Source: Limosilactobacillus reuteri (GTDB lineage Bacteria > Bacillota > Bacilli > Lactobacillales > Lactobacillaceae). Taken from it: a stretch of 64,000 nucleotides of DNA. A program made the translations under genes and the position numbers. The DNA is taken from NCBI RefSeq assembly GCF_013694365.1, contig NZ_CP059275.1:1302001-1366000 (forward strand). Reading direction: 5' to 3'. This document shows positions 9,486-20,525 of this stretch, in pieces (positions within the stretch are counted from its first letter, which is position 1; every line of letters starts with the position of its first letter). The notes beneath the pieces are model-generated. The model saw nothing but the letters and a program-made list of their open reading frames with translations. It had not been told where the DNA came from and made no database searches.

Positions 9486-10745
9486 ATGGAAAAGCAGGTC
9501 AACGTATTAGTTGTAGGTGAAGGCGGTCGTGAATTTGCCGTGGCGAAAAAATTACAAGAAAGTCCCCGTGTTAAGCAAGTTTATTGTGCGCCAGGCAACG
9601 TGGGGATGTCGACTGTAGGAGTAGTTCCCATTGCAATTGCGGAAACTGACTTTGCTAAGCTGATTCAATTTGCTAAAGAACATAATGTTGCGTGGACATT
9701 CGTGGGCCCTGAGGATTGTTTGGTTGATGGGATTGTTGATGAATTTAAGGCCGCTGGATTAAAGGTTTTTGGTCCTGATGCGCGGGCTGCCCAATTAGAA
9801 GGCTCGAAAGACTATGCCCTTAATTTTATGAATAATTATCACGTTCCCACTGCCCGCCATGCGACATATCGGGATCAAACAGCAGCGATTAATAACGTTG
9901 GGCAATTTGGCTTTCCAGTAGTAATTAAAGAAAATGGTTTAGCTGGAGGAAAAGGGGTTGTCATTGCAAAAGATCGTGCAGAAGCAATTAAGACAATCAA
10001 AGAAATGTTTGTCAATGGTCAGGCGCGCCTTGTGATTGAAGAATGTCTATCAGGTCCTGAATATTCAATGTTTGTTTTGATTAGTAATGGCCACTACCGA
10101 ATTTTGCCCATGGCTCAAGACCACAAACGAGCATTTGATGACGATAAAGGTCCTAATACTGGGGGGATGGGGGCTTATAGTCCCTTGCCACAACTTTCCT
10201 CAGCCGTTCGTCAACAGATGATTGATGAAGTACTTAAGCCAACAATTGATGGTTTGGTGGCTGGCGAGTATCACTACCATGGGATTTTATATATTGGCCT
10301 TATTTTGACTGATAATGGTCCAAAAGTGATTGAATATAATGTTCGTCTAGGTGATCCAGAGACCCAGGTGATTTTGCCCCGCATGAAAACCGACTTGTTC
10401 GAACTTGTAGACGCAGCAATTAATGATCGACCATTACCAGAAGTTGAAGAAAATGAAGATGCTTGTTTTGGTGTTGTTTTGGCATCGAAAGGGTATCCAA
10501 CTAAGCCAATCCACGGCCAAAAGCTGGGAACATTTCCAGTTGATCCTAATGTTACTATTGATTACGCAAATGTTGCTGGAACAATTAATGACTTAAAAGG
10601 TGCAGGTGGACGTTTACTAATGGTGATCGGGAAAGATGATTCTCTTCAAAAAGCCCGCGATCACGTTTATGGCTACTTGCGCCAGCTTGATGAACCTGAA
10701 TGTTTTTATCGTCATGATATTGGTGCAAAAGCTGGACTGCAATAA
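9486..10745 (+). CDS. purD: phosphoribosylamine-glycine ligase (GAR synthetase)
   Basis: A 419-residue ATP-grasp ligase, step 2 of IMP synthesis, joining glycine to phosphoribosylamine. N-terminal Rossmann-like motif NVLVVGEGGREFAV; FVGPEDCLVDGI near 74-85; ATP-grasp glycine loop ENGLAGGKGVVI near 147-158; metal-binding RLGDPETQV near 287-295. It is normally the last gene of the lactobacillar pur operon, yet here it comes first, followed by purH. Confidence 0.96.
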   Translation: MEKQVNVLVVGEGGREFAVAKKLQESPRVKQVYCAPGNVGMSTVGVVPIAIAETDFAKLIQFAKEHNVAWTFVGPEDCLVDGIVDEFKAAGLKVFGPDARAAQLEGSKDYALNFMNNYHVPTARHATYRDQTAAINNVGQFGFPVVIKENGLAGGKGVVIAKDRAEAIKTIKEMFVNGQARLVIEECLSGPEYSMFVLISNGHYRILPMAQDHKRAFDDDKGPNTGGMGAYSPLPQLSSAVRQQMIDEVLKPTIDGLVAGEYHYHGILYIGLILTDNGPKVIEYNVRLGDPETQVILPRMKTDLFELVDAAINDRPLPEVEENEDACFGVVLASKGYPTKPIHGQKLGTFPVDPNVTIDYANVAGTINDLKGAGGRLLMVIGKDDSLQKARDHVYGYLRQLDEPECFYRHDIGAKAGLQ

Positions 10746-12284
10746 ATGAAAAGAGCATTAGTAAGCGTTTCTGATAAGCAAAACCTGGTCCCATTCGTTA
10801 AAGGATTAGTTGAAAATGGTTTTGAAATTATCTCGACTGGTGGGACGAAGCGGGTTTTAGATGAAGCGGGAATTGAAACAATTGGGATTGAGGATGTTAC
10901 TCATTTTCCGGAAATTCTTGATGGCCGCGTAAAGACTCTTAACCCATACGTCCATGGGGGACTATTGGCTCGCCGGGACTTACCAGAACACATGGCGACC
11001 CTCGAAAAACTTAATATTACGCCAATCGATTTAGTCTGTGTTAATCTTTATCCATTTAAAGAGACGATCGAAAAGCCGGGAGTGGAATTAGCCGATGCAA
11101 TTGAAAATATTGATATTGGTGGTCCTAGCATGGTCCGCTCAGCTGCTAAAAACTATCATGATGTAACAATCGTGGTGGACCAAGCCGATTACGATGAAGT
11201 CTTAGCCCAGATCAAAGAAGATGGTGAAACATCATTAGCAACTCGAGCACGCTTAGCAGCGAAAGCCTTTCGTCATACGGCAGCCTATGATTCCCTCATC
11301 TCTCAATACCTTACAAAACAGACAGGGCTTGAAGATCCAGAAAAATTAACTTTAAGCTGGGATTTAAAAGAAACAATGCGTTATGGTGAAAATAGTCACC
11401 AAAAGGCTTGGTTATATGAAGACGCGCTTCCTAAGGCTTTTTCAGTTTTACAGGCTAAACAATTACATGGTAAGAAGCTTTCCTACAATAATATTAAAGA
11501 TGCTGATGAAGCATTACGGTGCATTCGCGAATTTGATGAACCAACAGTTGTAGCGATGAAACATATGAACCCATGTGGCATTGGCCGAGGGGATAGTTTG
11601 GTTCAAGCTTGGGATCGTGCCTATGAAGCTGACCCTGTTTCTATTTTTGGGGGAGTGATTGCTCTTAATCGGCAAGTTGATTTAGCTACCGCCGAGAAAA
11701 TGCACAAAATCTTTTTAGAAATTGTCATTGCACCCGGCTTTGACGATGATGCATTTGAGTTATTGGCAAAGAAGAAAAATATTCGTTTGTTGAGTCTGGA
11801 CTTTAGTAAGAAGGATGAACCAACTAAACATGAAGTTGTTTCAGTGATGGGTGGAATGTTGTTGCAGGAACAAGACACGCTTAAGGAAGATTACCACGAC
11901 TGGCAATGTGTTACTGAAAAGCAACCAACAGAGGAACAGCTTAAGACATTAATGTTTGCCTGGAAAGCAGTTAAGCATGCCAAATCAAATGCGATTGTCT
12001 TAGCAAATGATGAGCGGACATTAGGGGTCGGAGAAGGTCAACCTAACCGAATTGATTCATTGAAAATTGCCGTAAAACATGCTGGCGAGGCGATTGATGA
12101 CCGGACAGTGATGGCATCGGATGCTTTCTTCCCATTTGGTGATTGTGTTGAATATGCGGGTCAAAATGGCATTAAGGCGATTGTTCAGCCAGGAGGATCA
12201 ATTCGCGATCAAGAATCAATTGAGATGGCAAATAAGTACGGAATTGCAATGGTCACAACAGGCATTCGTCATTTCCGCCATTAA
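10746..12284 (+). CDS. purH: bifunctional AICAR transformylase / IMP cyclohydrolase
   Basis: A 512-residue protein catalysing the last two steps to IMP. The N-terminal MGS-like cyclohydrolase domain (about 1-195) has [13 protein letters not shown] and DGRVKTLNP. The C-terminal transformylase domain has KHMNPCGIG near residue 265 and [10 protein letters not shown] near 480. It uses 10-formyl-THF, which the fhs product in this window can supply. Length matches the family (about 510). Confidence 0.97.
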   Translation: MKRALVSVSDKQNLVPFVKGLVENGFEIISTGGTKRVLDEAGIETIGIEDVTHFPEILDGRVKTLNPYVHGGLLARRDLPEHMATLEKLNITPIDLVCVNLYPFKETIEKPGVELADAIENIDIGGPSMVRSAAKNYHDVTIVVDQADYDEVLAQIKEDGETSLATRARLAAKAFRHTAAYDSLISQYLTKQTGLEDPEKLTLSWDLKETMRYGENSHQKAWLYEDALPKAFSVLQAKQLHGKKLSYNNIKDADEALRCIREFDEPTVVAMKHMNPCGIGRGDSLVQAWDRAYEADPVSIFGGVIALNRQVDLATAEKMHKIFLEIVIAPGFDDDAFELLAKKKNIRLLSLDFSKKDEPTKHEVVSVMGGMLLQEQDTLKEDYHDWQCVTEKQPTEEQLKTLMFAWKAVKHAKSNAIVLANDERTLGVGEGQPNRIDSLKIAVKHAGEAIDDRTVMASDAFFPFGDCVEYAGQNGIKAIVQPGGSIRDQESIEMANKYGIAMVTTGIRHFRH

Positions 12285-12857
12285 ATGAGAGTCGCAATTT
12301 TAGCATCAGGAAACGGAACGAATTTTGAAGTCTTAGCACAGCACTTCAAAAATAATGATCTTCCTGGTGAATTAGCATTACTATTCTGTAATCATCCAGA
12401 TGCTCCGGTAATGAAAAGAGCTGCCCGACTGGGGATTCCGGCAGAAAGCTTTACGGTCAAATCTTGTGGGGGAAAACAGGAATACGAGGAAAAATTATTG
12501 GGAGTGTTGAAAAAGTATCAAATTGACTTTATTGCCCTTGCTGGTTATTTACGAGTAATTGGGCCCACTATTTTGGATCATTATGCTCACCAAATTATTA
12601 ACCTTCATCCAGCATGGTTGCCAGAATATCCGGGACTACATTCGATTGAACGGGCATTTGCTGATCAACAAGCCCAGACAGGCGTCACCGTACACTATAT
12701 TGATGCGGGACTCGATTCCGGCCCAATTATCGCCCAGGAACACGTCCCAATTTTACCAACTGATACTATTGAAACCTTAGAAGCACGGGTTCATGAAACT
12801 GAGCATCGGTTATATCCTGAAGCACTAAAGCAGGCATTAGAAAAGGAGCAACATTAA
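12285..12857 (+). CDS. purN: phosphoribosylglycinamide formyltransferase (GAR transformylase)
   Basis: A 190-residue folate-dependent formyltransferase, step 3 of IMP synthesis. Phosphate-binding ASGNGTNFE (7-15), catalytic His in INLHPAWLPEYPG near 105, catalytic Asp in DAGLDSGPIIAQE near 141-146. Its last codons contain AAAAGGAGCAAC, a Shine-Dalgarno that fits the purH start. PurH natively follows purN but stands before it here. Confidence 0.96.
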   Translation: MRVAILASGNGTNFEVLAQHFKNNDLPGELALLFCNHPDAPVMKRAARLGIPAESFTVKSCGGKQEYEEKLLGVLKKYQIDFIALAGYLRVIGPTILDHYAHQIINLHPAWLPEYPGLHSIERAFADQQAQTGVTVHYIDAGLDSGPIIAQEHVPILPTDTIETLEARVHETEHRLYPEALKQALEKEQH

Positions 12858-13895
12858 ATGAGTCGTTATCAAGATGCAGGGGTGGATGTAAATGCCGGGT
12901 ACGAACTTGTTCACCGTATTAAAGATGCAGTCAAATCAACTGATCGCCCAGGTGTGATTGGGGGAATTGGCAGCTTTGGGGGGATGTTTGACTTAGAAAA
13001 ATTACAGGTACGGCATCCGGTCCTTGTCTCTGGCACTGATGGTGTGGGAACGAAACTCTTAATTGCCCAACAAATGAATAAGCACGATACAATCGGGATC
13101 GATGTTGTCGCAATGTGCGTTAATGATGTCTTGGCGCAGGGAGCGGAACCAATAACATTTCTCGACTACATTGCGACCGGCCATAATGATCCGGCTAAGA
13201 TGGCAGCGATTGTTAGCGGAGTAGCGACTGGTTGCCGAGAAGCTGGAGCCACTTTAATTGGTGGAGAAACAGCAGAAATGCCAGATATGTATGCAGCCAA
13301 TGAGTATGACCTGGCAGGAACAGTAACAGGGATAGCAGAAAAAGAAGAACTTCTTACCGCTGCTGGACCGCAAAAAGGTGATATTTTACTTGGCCTCCCA
13401 TCAAGTGGCTTGCATTCCAATGGCTTTTCCCTTGTCCGGCAGATCTTATTTAAGGATAATCACGTCAAATTAACTGATCGCCCAGAAGCCTTGAGAGGAA
13501 AGACGGTAGGAGAAACGATTCTGACTCCTACTAGGATTTATGTTCAAGCGGTCTTGCCATTAGTCCATCGCAAATTGGTTCATGGGATTAGCCATATTAC
13601 TGGTGGAGGATTGATTGAAAATGTTCCCCGGATGTTAGGAGATAACTTGCAAGCGGTGATTGATCCTGGTCGGTGGCCACAGCTTCCGGTCTTTGACTAT
13701 TTGCGGGTGCTAGGAGGCCTTACTAAGGAAGATTGTTTCGAAGCATTTAACATGGGAATAGGAATGGTCTTAGCAGTAGCACCAGATCAAGTAGCACAAG
13801 TTCAAGAGATACTATCAAATAAAAACATGACAAGTTATCAAATTGGTTATCTTCGTCATTGTTTACCAGATACAAAAAAGATTGTTATCAAGTGA
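12858..13895 (+). CDS. purM: phosphoribosylformylglycinamidine cyclo-ligase (AIR synthetase)
   Basis: A 345-residue ATP-dependent ligase forming aminoimidazole ribotide, step 5. IGGIGSFGGMFD near 34-45, GTDGVGTKLLIA near 58-69, GGETAEMPDMYA near 136-147, and SGLHSNGFSL near 182-191 are all family hallmarks. It belongs to the same superfamily as PurL. The TGA stop abuts the GTG start of purF. Confidence 0.96.
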   Translation: MSRYQDAGVDVNAGYELVHRIKDAVKSTDRPGVIGGIGSFGGMFDLEKLQVRHPVLVSGTDGVGTKLLIAQQMNKHDTIGIDVVAMCVNDVLAQGAEPITFLDYIATGHNDPAKMAAIVSGVATGCREAGATLIGGETAEMPDMYAANEYDLAGTVTGIAEKEELLTAAGPQKGDILLGLPSSGLHSNGFSLVRQILFKDNHVKLTDRPEALRGKTVGETILTPTRIYVQAVLPLVHRKLVHGISHITGGGLIENVPRMLGDNLQAVIDPGRWPQLPVFDYLRVLGGLTKEDCFEAFNMGIGMVLAVAPDQVAQVQEILSNKNMTSYQIGYLRHCLPDTKKIVIK

Positions 13896-15350
13896 GTGCC
13901 AACTGAAATCAAAGGATTAAATGAAGAATGTGGGGTCTTTGGGGTTTTTGATGCGGCTAACGCTAGTCAATTAACCTATTACGGCCTGCATACTCTTCAG
14001 CACCGTGGCCAAGAAGGAGCCGGTATTGTCTCAACTGATGGAACGGAACTTTATCAGCACCGTGACCGAGGATTGTTGGCGAAAGTGTTTGCTGATCCGG
14101 CTGAGCTTAAACGATTAAAAGGAAACGCTGCGATTGGCCATGTTCGTTATGGGACAAGTGGACATAATTCGATTGCTAATGTTCAACCCTTCCTTTTTCA
14201 CTTTCATGATGGTGCTGTTGCCCTTGCCCACAATGGTAATTTAACTAATGCTGTTACCCTTCGTCGTGAATTGGAAAATGAAGGGGCAGTTTTCCAGTCA
14301 GATTCTGATACGGAAATTTTAATTCACCTTATCCGGAAATATATTAATGAAGGTTTTATTCCTGCTTTGAAGAAAAGCCTCAACCTTGTCCATGGTGGAT
14401 TTGCCTACCTATTACTGCAAAAAGATCGGTTGATTGCGGCTTTGGATCCTAATGGGATTCGTCCTTTATGTATTGGAAGGTTAGAAAATGGTGCTTATGT
14501 TGTTGCTAGTGAGACTTGTGCTTTAGATATTATTAGTGCTCAATTTGTGCGTGATGTTTTACCAGGAGAATTAATAGTTATTGATAAAAATGGGCTACAT
14601 ATTGACCATTACACTACCCAAACTCAGCTGGCAATTTGCTCAATGGAGTATATCTATTTTGCCCGTCCTGATTCTATTATTCATGGGGTAACGGTACATA
14701 ATGCGCGGAAACGAATGGGAAAGTTATTAGCAAAGGAACATCCGGTTGATGCTGATATGGTGATTGGAGTACCTAACTCATCGTTGTCTGCTGCTAGTGG
14801 ATATGCTGAAGAAAGTGGCCTTCCATATGAAATGGGGTTAATAAAGAGCCAATATGTTGCGCGAACGTTTATTCAACCAACTCAAGAGTTACGGGAGTTA
14901 GGCGTTCATATGAAACTGTCAGCTGTCCGCGGAGTTGTAAAAGGAAAAAGAGTGGTAGTAGTCGACGATTCGATTGTGCGCGGAACAACTTCTAAGCAGA
15001 TTGTCCAGATGCTAAAAAGAGCTGGGGCTAAAGAAGTTCATATGCTTATCTCCTCACCACCATTTAAGTTTCCGTGTTTCTATGGGATTGACGTATCAAC
15101 ACGTTCAGAACTGATGGCTGCTCATTACTCCATTGAAGAAATGCGGCAGTTAATTGGTGCAGATTCTCTTAATTTCTTGAGTATTGATAGTTTAATCAAA
15201 GCAATTAACGTACCAGATGCAGGAGATGCTCCTAATGGTGGACTTACCGTGGCTTATTTTGATGGGAAGTACCCAACGCCACTTTATGATTATGAAGAAG
15301 GGTACTTAAAGTCGTTAAGCGAACAAGAGCGATTAGCAAGAAAGGGGTAA
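13896..15350 (+). CDS. purF: amidophosphoribosyltransferase
   Basis: A 484-residue enzyme committing PRPP to purine synthesis by transferring glutamine ammonia. It starts at GTG and has a ten-residue propeptide before the catalytic Cys11 of CGVFGVF. Class II glutaminase domain to about residue 240. The PRPP-binding VVVVDDSIVRGTTSKQ lies near 349-364 in the phosphoribosyltransferase domain. The first 25 bases recur as the last 25 bases of purL (17555-17579). In the source, purL ran into purF with a 25-bp overlap. The 3' end AGAAAGGGGTAA carries a ribosome binding site for purM, now upstream. Confidence 0.97.
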   Translation: MPTEIKGLNEECGVFGVFDAANASQLTYYGLHTLQHRGQEGAGIVSTDGTELYQHRDRGLLAKVFADPAELKRLKGNAAIGHVRYGTSGHNSIANVQPFLFHFHDGAVALAHNGNLTNAVTLRRELENEGAVFQSDSDTEILIHLIRKYINEGFIPALKKSLNLVHGGFAYLLLQKDRLIAALDPNGIRPLCIGRLENGAYVVASETCALDIISAQFVRDVLPGELIVIDKNGLHIDHYTTQTQLAICSMEYIYFARPDSIIHGVTVHNARKRMGKLLAKEHPVDADMVIGVPNSSLSAASGYAEESGLPYEMGLIKSQYVARTFIQPTQELRELGVHMKLSAVRGVVKGKRVVVVDDSIVRGTTSKQIVQMLKRAGAKEVHMLISSPPFKFPCFYGIDVSTRSELMAAHYSIEEMRQLIGADSLNFLSIDSLIKAINVPDAGDAPNGGLTVAYFDGKYPTPLYDYEEGYLKSLSEQERLARKG

Positions 15351-17579
15351 ATGAAGCAAGCAATGACCCCGGAAGAGATTAAAGAAAAGAAACCATACTT
15401 AGATTGGAGCTTGACAGAAGCAGAATATGATTACATTCGTACCCAGCTCTTGGGGCGATTACCCAATTATACTGAAACTGGCTTGTTTTCTGCGATGTGG
15501 AGTGAGCACTGTTCATATAAAAAGTCAAAGCCGGTTCTGCGTCTCTTCCCTAATAAAAATGAGCGAGTATTGCAAGGTCCCGGAGAAGGAGCAGGGGTTG
15601 TTGATATTGATGATGGACAAGCGGTGGTATTCAAAGCTGAAAGTCACAATCATCCGACAACTGTTGAACCTTATCAAGGAGCAGCAACCGGTGTCGGTGG
15701 GATTCTACGGGACATTTTCAGCATGGGGGCACGACCAATCGCTTCCCTTGATTCCCTCCATTTCGGTGAATTAGATAATTCGACAACGCGGATGAAAGTA
15801 ACTAATACTGTTCGGGGAATTGGTGATTACGGTAATTGTATGGGAATTCCTACAATTGCGGGTGAAACAACATTTGATCCATGCTACCAGGGCAATATTC
15901 TGTGTAATGCAATGAGTGTTGGCTTAATGGACCAAAAAGATATCCAGCAGGGTCGCGCTGCCGGAATTGGAAATGCAGTGATGTATGTCGGCGCTAAAAC
16001 CGGCCGTGATGGAATTCATGGCGCCACCTTTGCTTCCGCAGACTTTAATGATGAAAATACGACGCAACGTTCGGCGGTTCAAGTTGGTAATCCTTTTATG
16101 GAAAAACTCTTATTAGAAGCCTGTCTTGACCTTATTAGAAATCATCCAGACTGGTTAGTAGGAATCCAAGATATGGGGGCAGCAGGGATTGTTTCTTCAA
16201 GTGCGGAAATGGCTTCCGAAGGTAAAAGTGGAATGGAGCTAAATTTGGATCTTGTTCCGCAACGTGAACCCGGGATGTCGGCTTATGAAATTATGCTTAG
16301 TGAATCCCAAGAACGGATGCTACTTTGCGTAAAAAAAGGTCATGAAGAAGATGTCAAAAAGATTTTTGATTTTTACGATCTTGAAGCGGTTACAATTGGC
16401 CGGATTACTGCGGGTCATGATTATGTTCTCTTTCATGATGGTGAAGAAGTATGTCATATCCCAGTGTCGAGTTTAACGGATGACGTACTAGAAGAAGAAA
16501 GCCTCGAAAAAAAGCCTGCGCGGATTGAATTAGCCGAACAGCAGCCAGCGTGGATTCCAGATGTTGATAACGTTGCTGAAGTTTTAACTGCCTTGCTTGC
16601 TCAGTCAACGATTGCGGATAAAAGTAGTCTTTATCAGCAATATGATTCTCAAGTACGGACAAACACAGTGGCTGGGCCCGGGAGTGATGCTGGGGTTCTG
16701 CGGATTCGTGGAACACATAAAGGGTTAGCGATGACAACTGATGGGAACGGTCGGTTTGTTTACCTTAGTCCAGAAGTTGGTGGACAAATTGCCTTAGTTG
16801 AAGCAGCTGCCAACATAATTGCCAGTGGAGCTGAGCCGTTAGCAATTACTGACTGCTTAAATTATGGTGACCCAACTGATCCAGAAATTTTCTGGGAACT
16901 TCATCAATCTGTTCAAGGGATGGCTGATGCTTGCCGTGAATTTAATACCCCGGTTATTTCTGGGAATGTTTCTTTATATAACGAAAACAATGGGCAAGCA
17001 ATTCATCCGACGCCGATGGTTGGAATGGTTGGTCTAATTAAAAATATTGATCGCGTAATTCCTTCGTTTGTCCAATACCCGGGAGATAAGGTTTATCTAG
17101 TGGGCCAAACTCGTGATGATTATGCGGGGTCTGAGTTGCAAAAAATGATGACCGGCGATATTAGCGGAATTGTTAAGTCATTTGACCTTCACCATGTTCA
17201 TCAATATATGCAACGTTTACTGACGACGATGGAGAACGGCCTTGTTTCCAGTGCCCATGATTTGAGTGAAGGTGGTCTCGGAGTAGCCTTAGCAGAAACG
17301 GTCTTCAAAACTGATTTAGGGTTGAAAGTTGACTTTGCTGATCAGCCAGCAGCTCGCCTGTTTAGTGAGACTCCTGGAAGATTTATCGTGACGGTTGCTC
17401 CTGAAAATGCAACCGAATTCGAACAGGCATTAGGAAAAGATGCACACCTAATTGGAGAAGTTACAAATAGCCACTGGTTAATGGTTAAACTGGCAAATGG
17501 TGAACTCAATGAAAGTGTTGCAAAATTACAAAAAACATGGGAGGAGGCAATTCCGTGCCAACTGAAATCAAAGGATTAA
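15351..17579 (+). CDS. purL: phosphoribosylformylglycinamidine synthase subunit PurL
   Basis: A 742-residue synthetase subunit of the three-part Firmicutes FGAM synthase (PurL, PurQ, PurS), step 4. It has [20 protein letters not shown] near 98-117, [10 protein letters not shown] near 271-280, and MPHP-less architecture typical of small PurL (about 740 residues, not the 1300-residue fused form). Near its end, GGGAGGAGGC is a strong Shine-Dalgarno placed 5 bp before a GTG that is the first codon of purF. The translated tail PCQLKSKD comes from that overlap. Confidence 0.96.
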   Translation: MKQAMTPEEIKEKKPYLDWSLTEAEYDYIRTQLLGRLPNYTETGLFSAMWSEHCSYKKSKPVLRLFPNKNERVLQGPGEGAGVVDIDDGQAVVFKAESHNHPTTVEPYQGAATGVGGILRDIFSMGARPIASLDSLHFGELDNSTTRMKVTNTVRGIGDYGNCMGIPTIAGETTFDPCYQGNILCNAMSVGLMDQKDIQQGRAAGIGNAVMYVGAKTGRDGIHGATFASADFNDENTTQRSAVQVGNPFMEKLLLEACLDLIRNHPDWLVGIQDMGAAGIVSSSAEMASEGKSGMELNLDLVPQREPGMSAYEIMLSESQERMLLCVKKGHEEDVKKIFDFYDLEAVTIGRITAGHDYVLFHDGEEVCHIPVSSLTDDVLEEESLEKKPARIELAEQQPAWIPDVDNVAEVLTALLAQSTIADKSSLYQQYDSQVRTNTVAGPGSDAGVLRIRGTHKGLAMTTDGNGRFVYLSPEVGGQIALVEAAANIIASGAEPLAITDCLNYGDPTDPEIFWELHQSVQGMADACREFNTPVISGNVSLYNENNGQAIHPTPMVGMVGLIKNIDRVIPSFVQYPGDKVYLVGQTRDDYAGSELQKMMTGDISGIVKSFDLHHVHQYMQRLLTTMENGLVSSAHDLSEGGLGVALAETVFKTDLGLKVDFADQPAARLFSETPGRFIVTVAPENATEFEQALGKDAHLIGEVTNSHWLMVKLANGELNESVAKLQKTWEEAIPCQLKSKD

Positions 17580-18260
17580 ATGAAAATTGCGGTGGTTGTT
17601 TTTCCAGGATCCAATTGCGATGTGGATTTATATGAAGCCCTTCATTCCGTTTGCCATGCAGATGTGGAGTATGTTTCTCACCGGCAAAAAAGTTTAGCTG
17701 GTTTTGATGCTGTGATGTTACCAGGAGGATTTTCCTATGGTGATTATCTACGAGCTGGCGCAATTGCTCGGTTTACCAATATCATGCCTGCAATAATCAA
17801 GATGGCAAATGAGGGGAAACCAGTCTTTGGAACGTGTAACGGATTTCAAATTTTGACAGAAGCAGGTCTTTTGCCAGGCGGACTCAAACGCAATGATAGC
17901 CAACGCTTTGTTTGCAAAACTGTTCCTTTAGAAGTAGTGAACTCGCACACTCTTTTTACTAGTCATTACCAGGATCACGAACGAATCGCATTACCAATTG
18001 CGCATGCCGATGGTAGTTACTATGCAGATGAAAAAACATTAGATGAACTGGAAGCAAATAATCAAATTGTTTTTCGTTACGCGACTGAAAATCCAAATGG
18101 TAGTTTACGCAACATTGCTGGAATTACTAATAAGCACGGAAATGTCTTAGGCATGATGCCCCATCCTGAACGGGCAGTAGAAACTATTCTTGGCAGTACG
18201 GATGGCTTACGGTTATTTGAATCCTTGTTAGAAAACGGCAGAATTAAAGTGGAGGCATAG
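17580..18260 (+). CDS. purQ: phosphoribosylformylglycinamidine synthase subunit PurQ (glutaminase)
   Basis: A 226-residue class I glutamine amidotransferase supplying ammonia to PurL. N-terminal [17 protein letters not shown], nucleophile Cys in [10 protein letters not shown] near 86, and His/Glu of the triad in [10 protein letters not shown] near 192-201. Its 3' end AGTGGAGGCATAG holds a Shine-Dalgarno for purL, which natively follows. Confidence 0.96.
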   Translation: MKIAVVVFPGSNCDVDLYEALHSVCHADVEYVSHRQKSLAGFDAVMLPGGFSYGDYLRAGAIARFTNIMPAIIKMANEGKPVFGTCNGFQILTEAGLLPGGLKRNDSQRFVCKTVPLEVVNSHTLFTSHYQDHERIALPIAHADGSYYADEKTLDELEANNQIVFRYATENPNGSLRNIAGITNKHGNVLGMMPHPERAVETILGSTDGLRLFESLLENGRIKVEA

Positions 18261-18509
18261 ATGGTCAATGTTCGGATTTTCGTAACATATAAGCAATCAG
18301 TCTTTGATCCGCAGGGAGAAACAATTAAGGATGCGATCCATTCTCTAGGTCATGATGAAGTAACTGCCGTTAAAGTTGGAAAATTCTTTGACGTTACCTT
18401 GGATACAAATGAGGATGAGGTAGCAACGGCAGTAAAAGAAATTGCCGATCAGCTCCTTGTTAATTTCAATATGGAAACTTATACATACCAAGTTATGGAG
18501 GAAGCCTAG
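18261..18509 (+). CDS. purS: phosphoribosylformylglycinamidine synthase subunit PurS
   Basis: An 82-residue small subunit that bridges PurL and PurQ for ammonia transfer. It begins MVNVRIFVTYKQSVFDPQG and includes the family pattern DP.G.....A...LG near residues 15-32. Length is normal for the family (about 80-85). GTTATGGAGGAAGCC at the 3' end is a ribosome binding site for purQ. Confidence 0.95.
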   Translation: MVNVRIFVTYKQSVFDPQGETIKDAIHSLGHDEVTAVKVGKFFDVTLDTNEDEVATAVKEIADQLLVNFNMETYTYQVMEEA

Positions 18510-19229
18510 ATGGAGAAGTTATTGTATACCGGCAAGGCAAAGCAGATGTGGCAAACTGAGGATCCAGCGGTTTTACGAGTAGTTTATCTGGACCAAGCTA
18601 CCGCCCTCAACGGAAAAAAGAAGGATCACTTTACTGGTAAGGGTAAGGCTGCCAATGCTATTTCTTCCCTCGTTTTTGGTTACTTAATGAAGCAAGGAAT
18701 TGAGACCCACTTTATTAAGAAACTATCAACTAACGAAGACCTTGTAAAAAAATGTGAGATGTTCCCGCTTGAATTTGTAACGCGGAATGTAATTGCTGGC
18801 CATTTTGCAAGTCGGTATGGACTTTCAGAAGGGGAAGAGCTTCCTTCACCAGTTGAGGAAACGTTCTATAAAAGCGATGAGCTTAATGATCCCTTTATCA
18901 ATGAATCCGCAACGATTGCTCTTAAGATTGCCAGCAAAGAGGAGCTTGCGCAAATGTGGGGGATCTGTCGGAAGGTCAATAACTTACTTAAACCATTATT
19001 TGCTAAAGCTAATTTACGGTTGGTTGACTTCAAACTCGAATTTGGCCGTTTAAGTGATGGCAAGATTATTCTTGCAGATGAATTTTCGCCAGATAACTGT
19101 CGGTTATGGGATCTGACAACTAAGCAACATATGGATAAAGACGTATATCGACGCAAACTTGCTGATTTAACCCAAACATATGATGAGGTATTGGAACGAT
19201 TAGAAGCAGTGATGAAGGAGGAAGCATAA
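18510..19229 (+). CDS. purC: SAICAR synthetase
   Basis: A 239-residue ATP-dependent ligase adding aspartate to CAIR. YTGKAKQMW near 6-14, the EFVTRNVIAGHFASRYGLSEG stretch at about 88-108, and LADEFSPDNCRLWD near 191-204 match the family. Length is typical (about 235-240). GAAGGAGGAAGCATAA at the end is a Shine-Dalgarno serving purS. Confidence 0.96.
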   Translation: MEKLLYTGKAKQMWQTEDPAVLRVVYLDQATALNGKKKDHFTGKGKAANAISSLVFGYLMKQGIETHFIKKLSTNEDLVKKCEMFPLEFVTRNVIAGHFASRYGLSEGEELPSPVEETFYKSDELNDPFINESATIALKIASKEELAQMWGICRKVNNLLKPLFAKANLRLVDFKLEFGRLSDGKIILADEFSPDNCRLWDLTTKQHMDKDVYRRKLADLTQTYDEVLERLEAVMKEEA

Positions 19230-20525
19230 ATGATTGATCGTTATACCAGTCCAGAGATGAAAAAGATTTGGAGCTTAGAAACACAATACCAATGTTGGTT
19301 AGATGTTGAGATTGCTGCTGATGAAGCGTGGAGTAAGCTTGGGCATATTCCAGCAGAAGATGTGGAAAAGATTAAAAAGAATGCCAAGTTTTCTGTGGAG
19401 GGAATTGCAGAGATTGAAGCAGTGACTCATCATGATGTGATTGCTTTTACCCGTGATGTTTCTAAATCATTGGGGCCTGAACGAAAGTGGGTTCACTACG
19501 GAATGACGAGTACAGATGTAGTTGATACTGCACAAGGCTTGCGATTAAAAAAGGCGAACGATATCCTTCGTCAAGATATTGATAACTTTATGGATGTCCT
19601 TAAAGACTTAGCTAAAAAATATAAGTACACAGTTTGTATGGGACGAACACATGGTATCCATGCTGAACCAACAACTTTTGGCTTGAAAGCTGCTCGGTGG
19701 TATTCAGAAATGAAGCGTAATAAAAAACGTTTTGAACATGCTGCTAAGGGTGTCGAAGCGGGTAAAATTTCTGGTGCAGTAGGAACTTTTGCTGAAATTG
19801 ACCCATTTGTTGAGGAATATGTCTGCAAAAAACTTGGCTTACGTCCTCAAGAAATCTCCACACAAGTTCTTCCGCGAGATTTACATGCTGAATATATTGC
19901 TACCATTGCGCTTATTGGAACAAGTATGGAAGAAATGGCAACCGAGATTCGCTCTCTTCAACGAACAGAAATCCATGAAGTCGAAGAACACTTTGCCAAG
20001 GGACAAAAAGGATCTTCTGCTATGCCGCATAAGCGTAATCCAATTGGCTCAGAAAACATTACTGGTTGTGCGCGGATGCTCCGGGGCTTTATGGTACCTG
20101 CTTATGAAGATGTTTCGCTTTGGCATGAACGGGATATTTCTCATTCCAGTGCAGAGCGAATGATTTTACCAGATGCAACTTCATTACTTGATTACATGTT
20201 GCGGCGTTTTGGTCGAATTTTAAGGAATCTTGATGTATTCCCTGAAACAATGAAGAAGAATATGGATAAGACATTGGGCTTAATTTACAGTGGTCGGGTT
20301 CTTTTGAAGTTGGTTAACAGTGGGATGACTCGGGAAGCAGCTTATGATTTGATTCAACCATATACCGCTAAGTGCTGGGCAGAACAGATTCCATTCCGCC
20401 CACTATTGGAAGATGACCCAACAATTCAAAAGCAATTAACTAAAGAAGATCTTGATGATGCCTTTGATTACCACTGGCACCTCCGCCATGTTGATGACAT
20501 TTATAAACGATTGGGATTAGACTAA
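19230..20525 (+). CDS. purB: adenylosuccinate lyase
   Basis: A 431-residue fumarase/aspartase superfamily enzyme. It cleaves SAICAR to AICAR and adenylosuccinate to AMP. Catalytic His in [11 protein letters not shown] and [14 protein letters not shown] (near 140-155). The signature [15 protein letters not shown] (near 262-276) carries the flexible loop Ser. Length 431 is normal. Confidence 0.97.
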   Translation: MIDRYTSPEMKKIWSLETQYQCWLDVEIAADEAWSKLGHIPAEDVEKIKKNAKFSVEGIAEIEAVTHHDVIAFTRDVSKSLGPERKWVHYGMTSTDVVDTAQGLRLKKANDILRQDIDNFMDVLKDLAKKYKYTVCMGRTHGIHAEPTTFGLKAARWYSEMKRNKKRFEHAAKGVEAGKISGAVGTFAEIDPFVEEYVCKKLGLRPQEISTQVLPRDLHAEYIATIALIGTSMEEMATEIRSLQRTEIHEVEEHFAKGQKGSSAMPHKRNPIGSENITGCARMLRGFMVPAYEDVSLWHERDISHSSAERMILPDATSLLDYMLRRFGRILRNLDVFPETMKKNMDKTLGLIYSGRVLLKLVNSGMTREAAYDLIQPYTAKCWAEQIPFRPLLEDDPTIQKQLTKEDLDDAFDYHWHLRHVDDIYKRLGLD

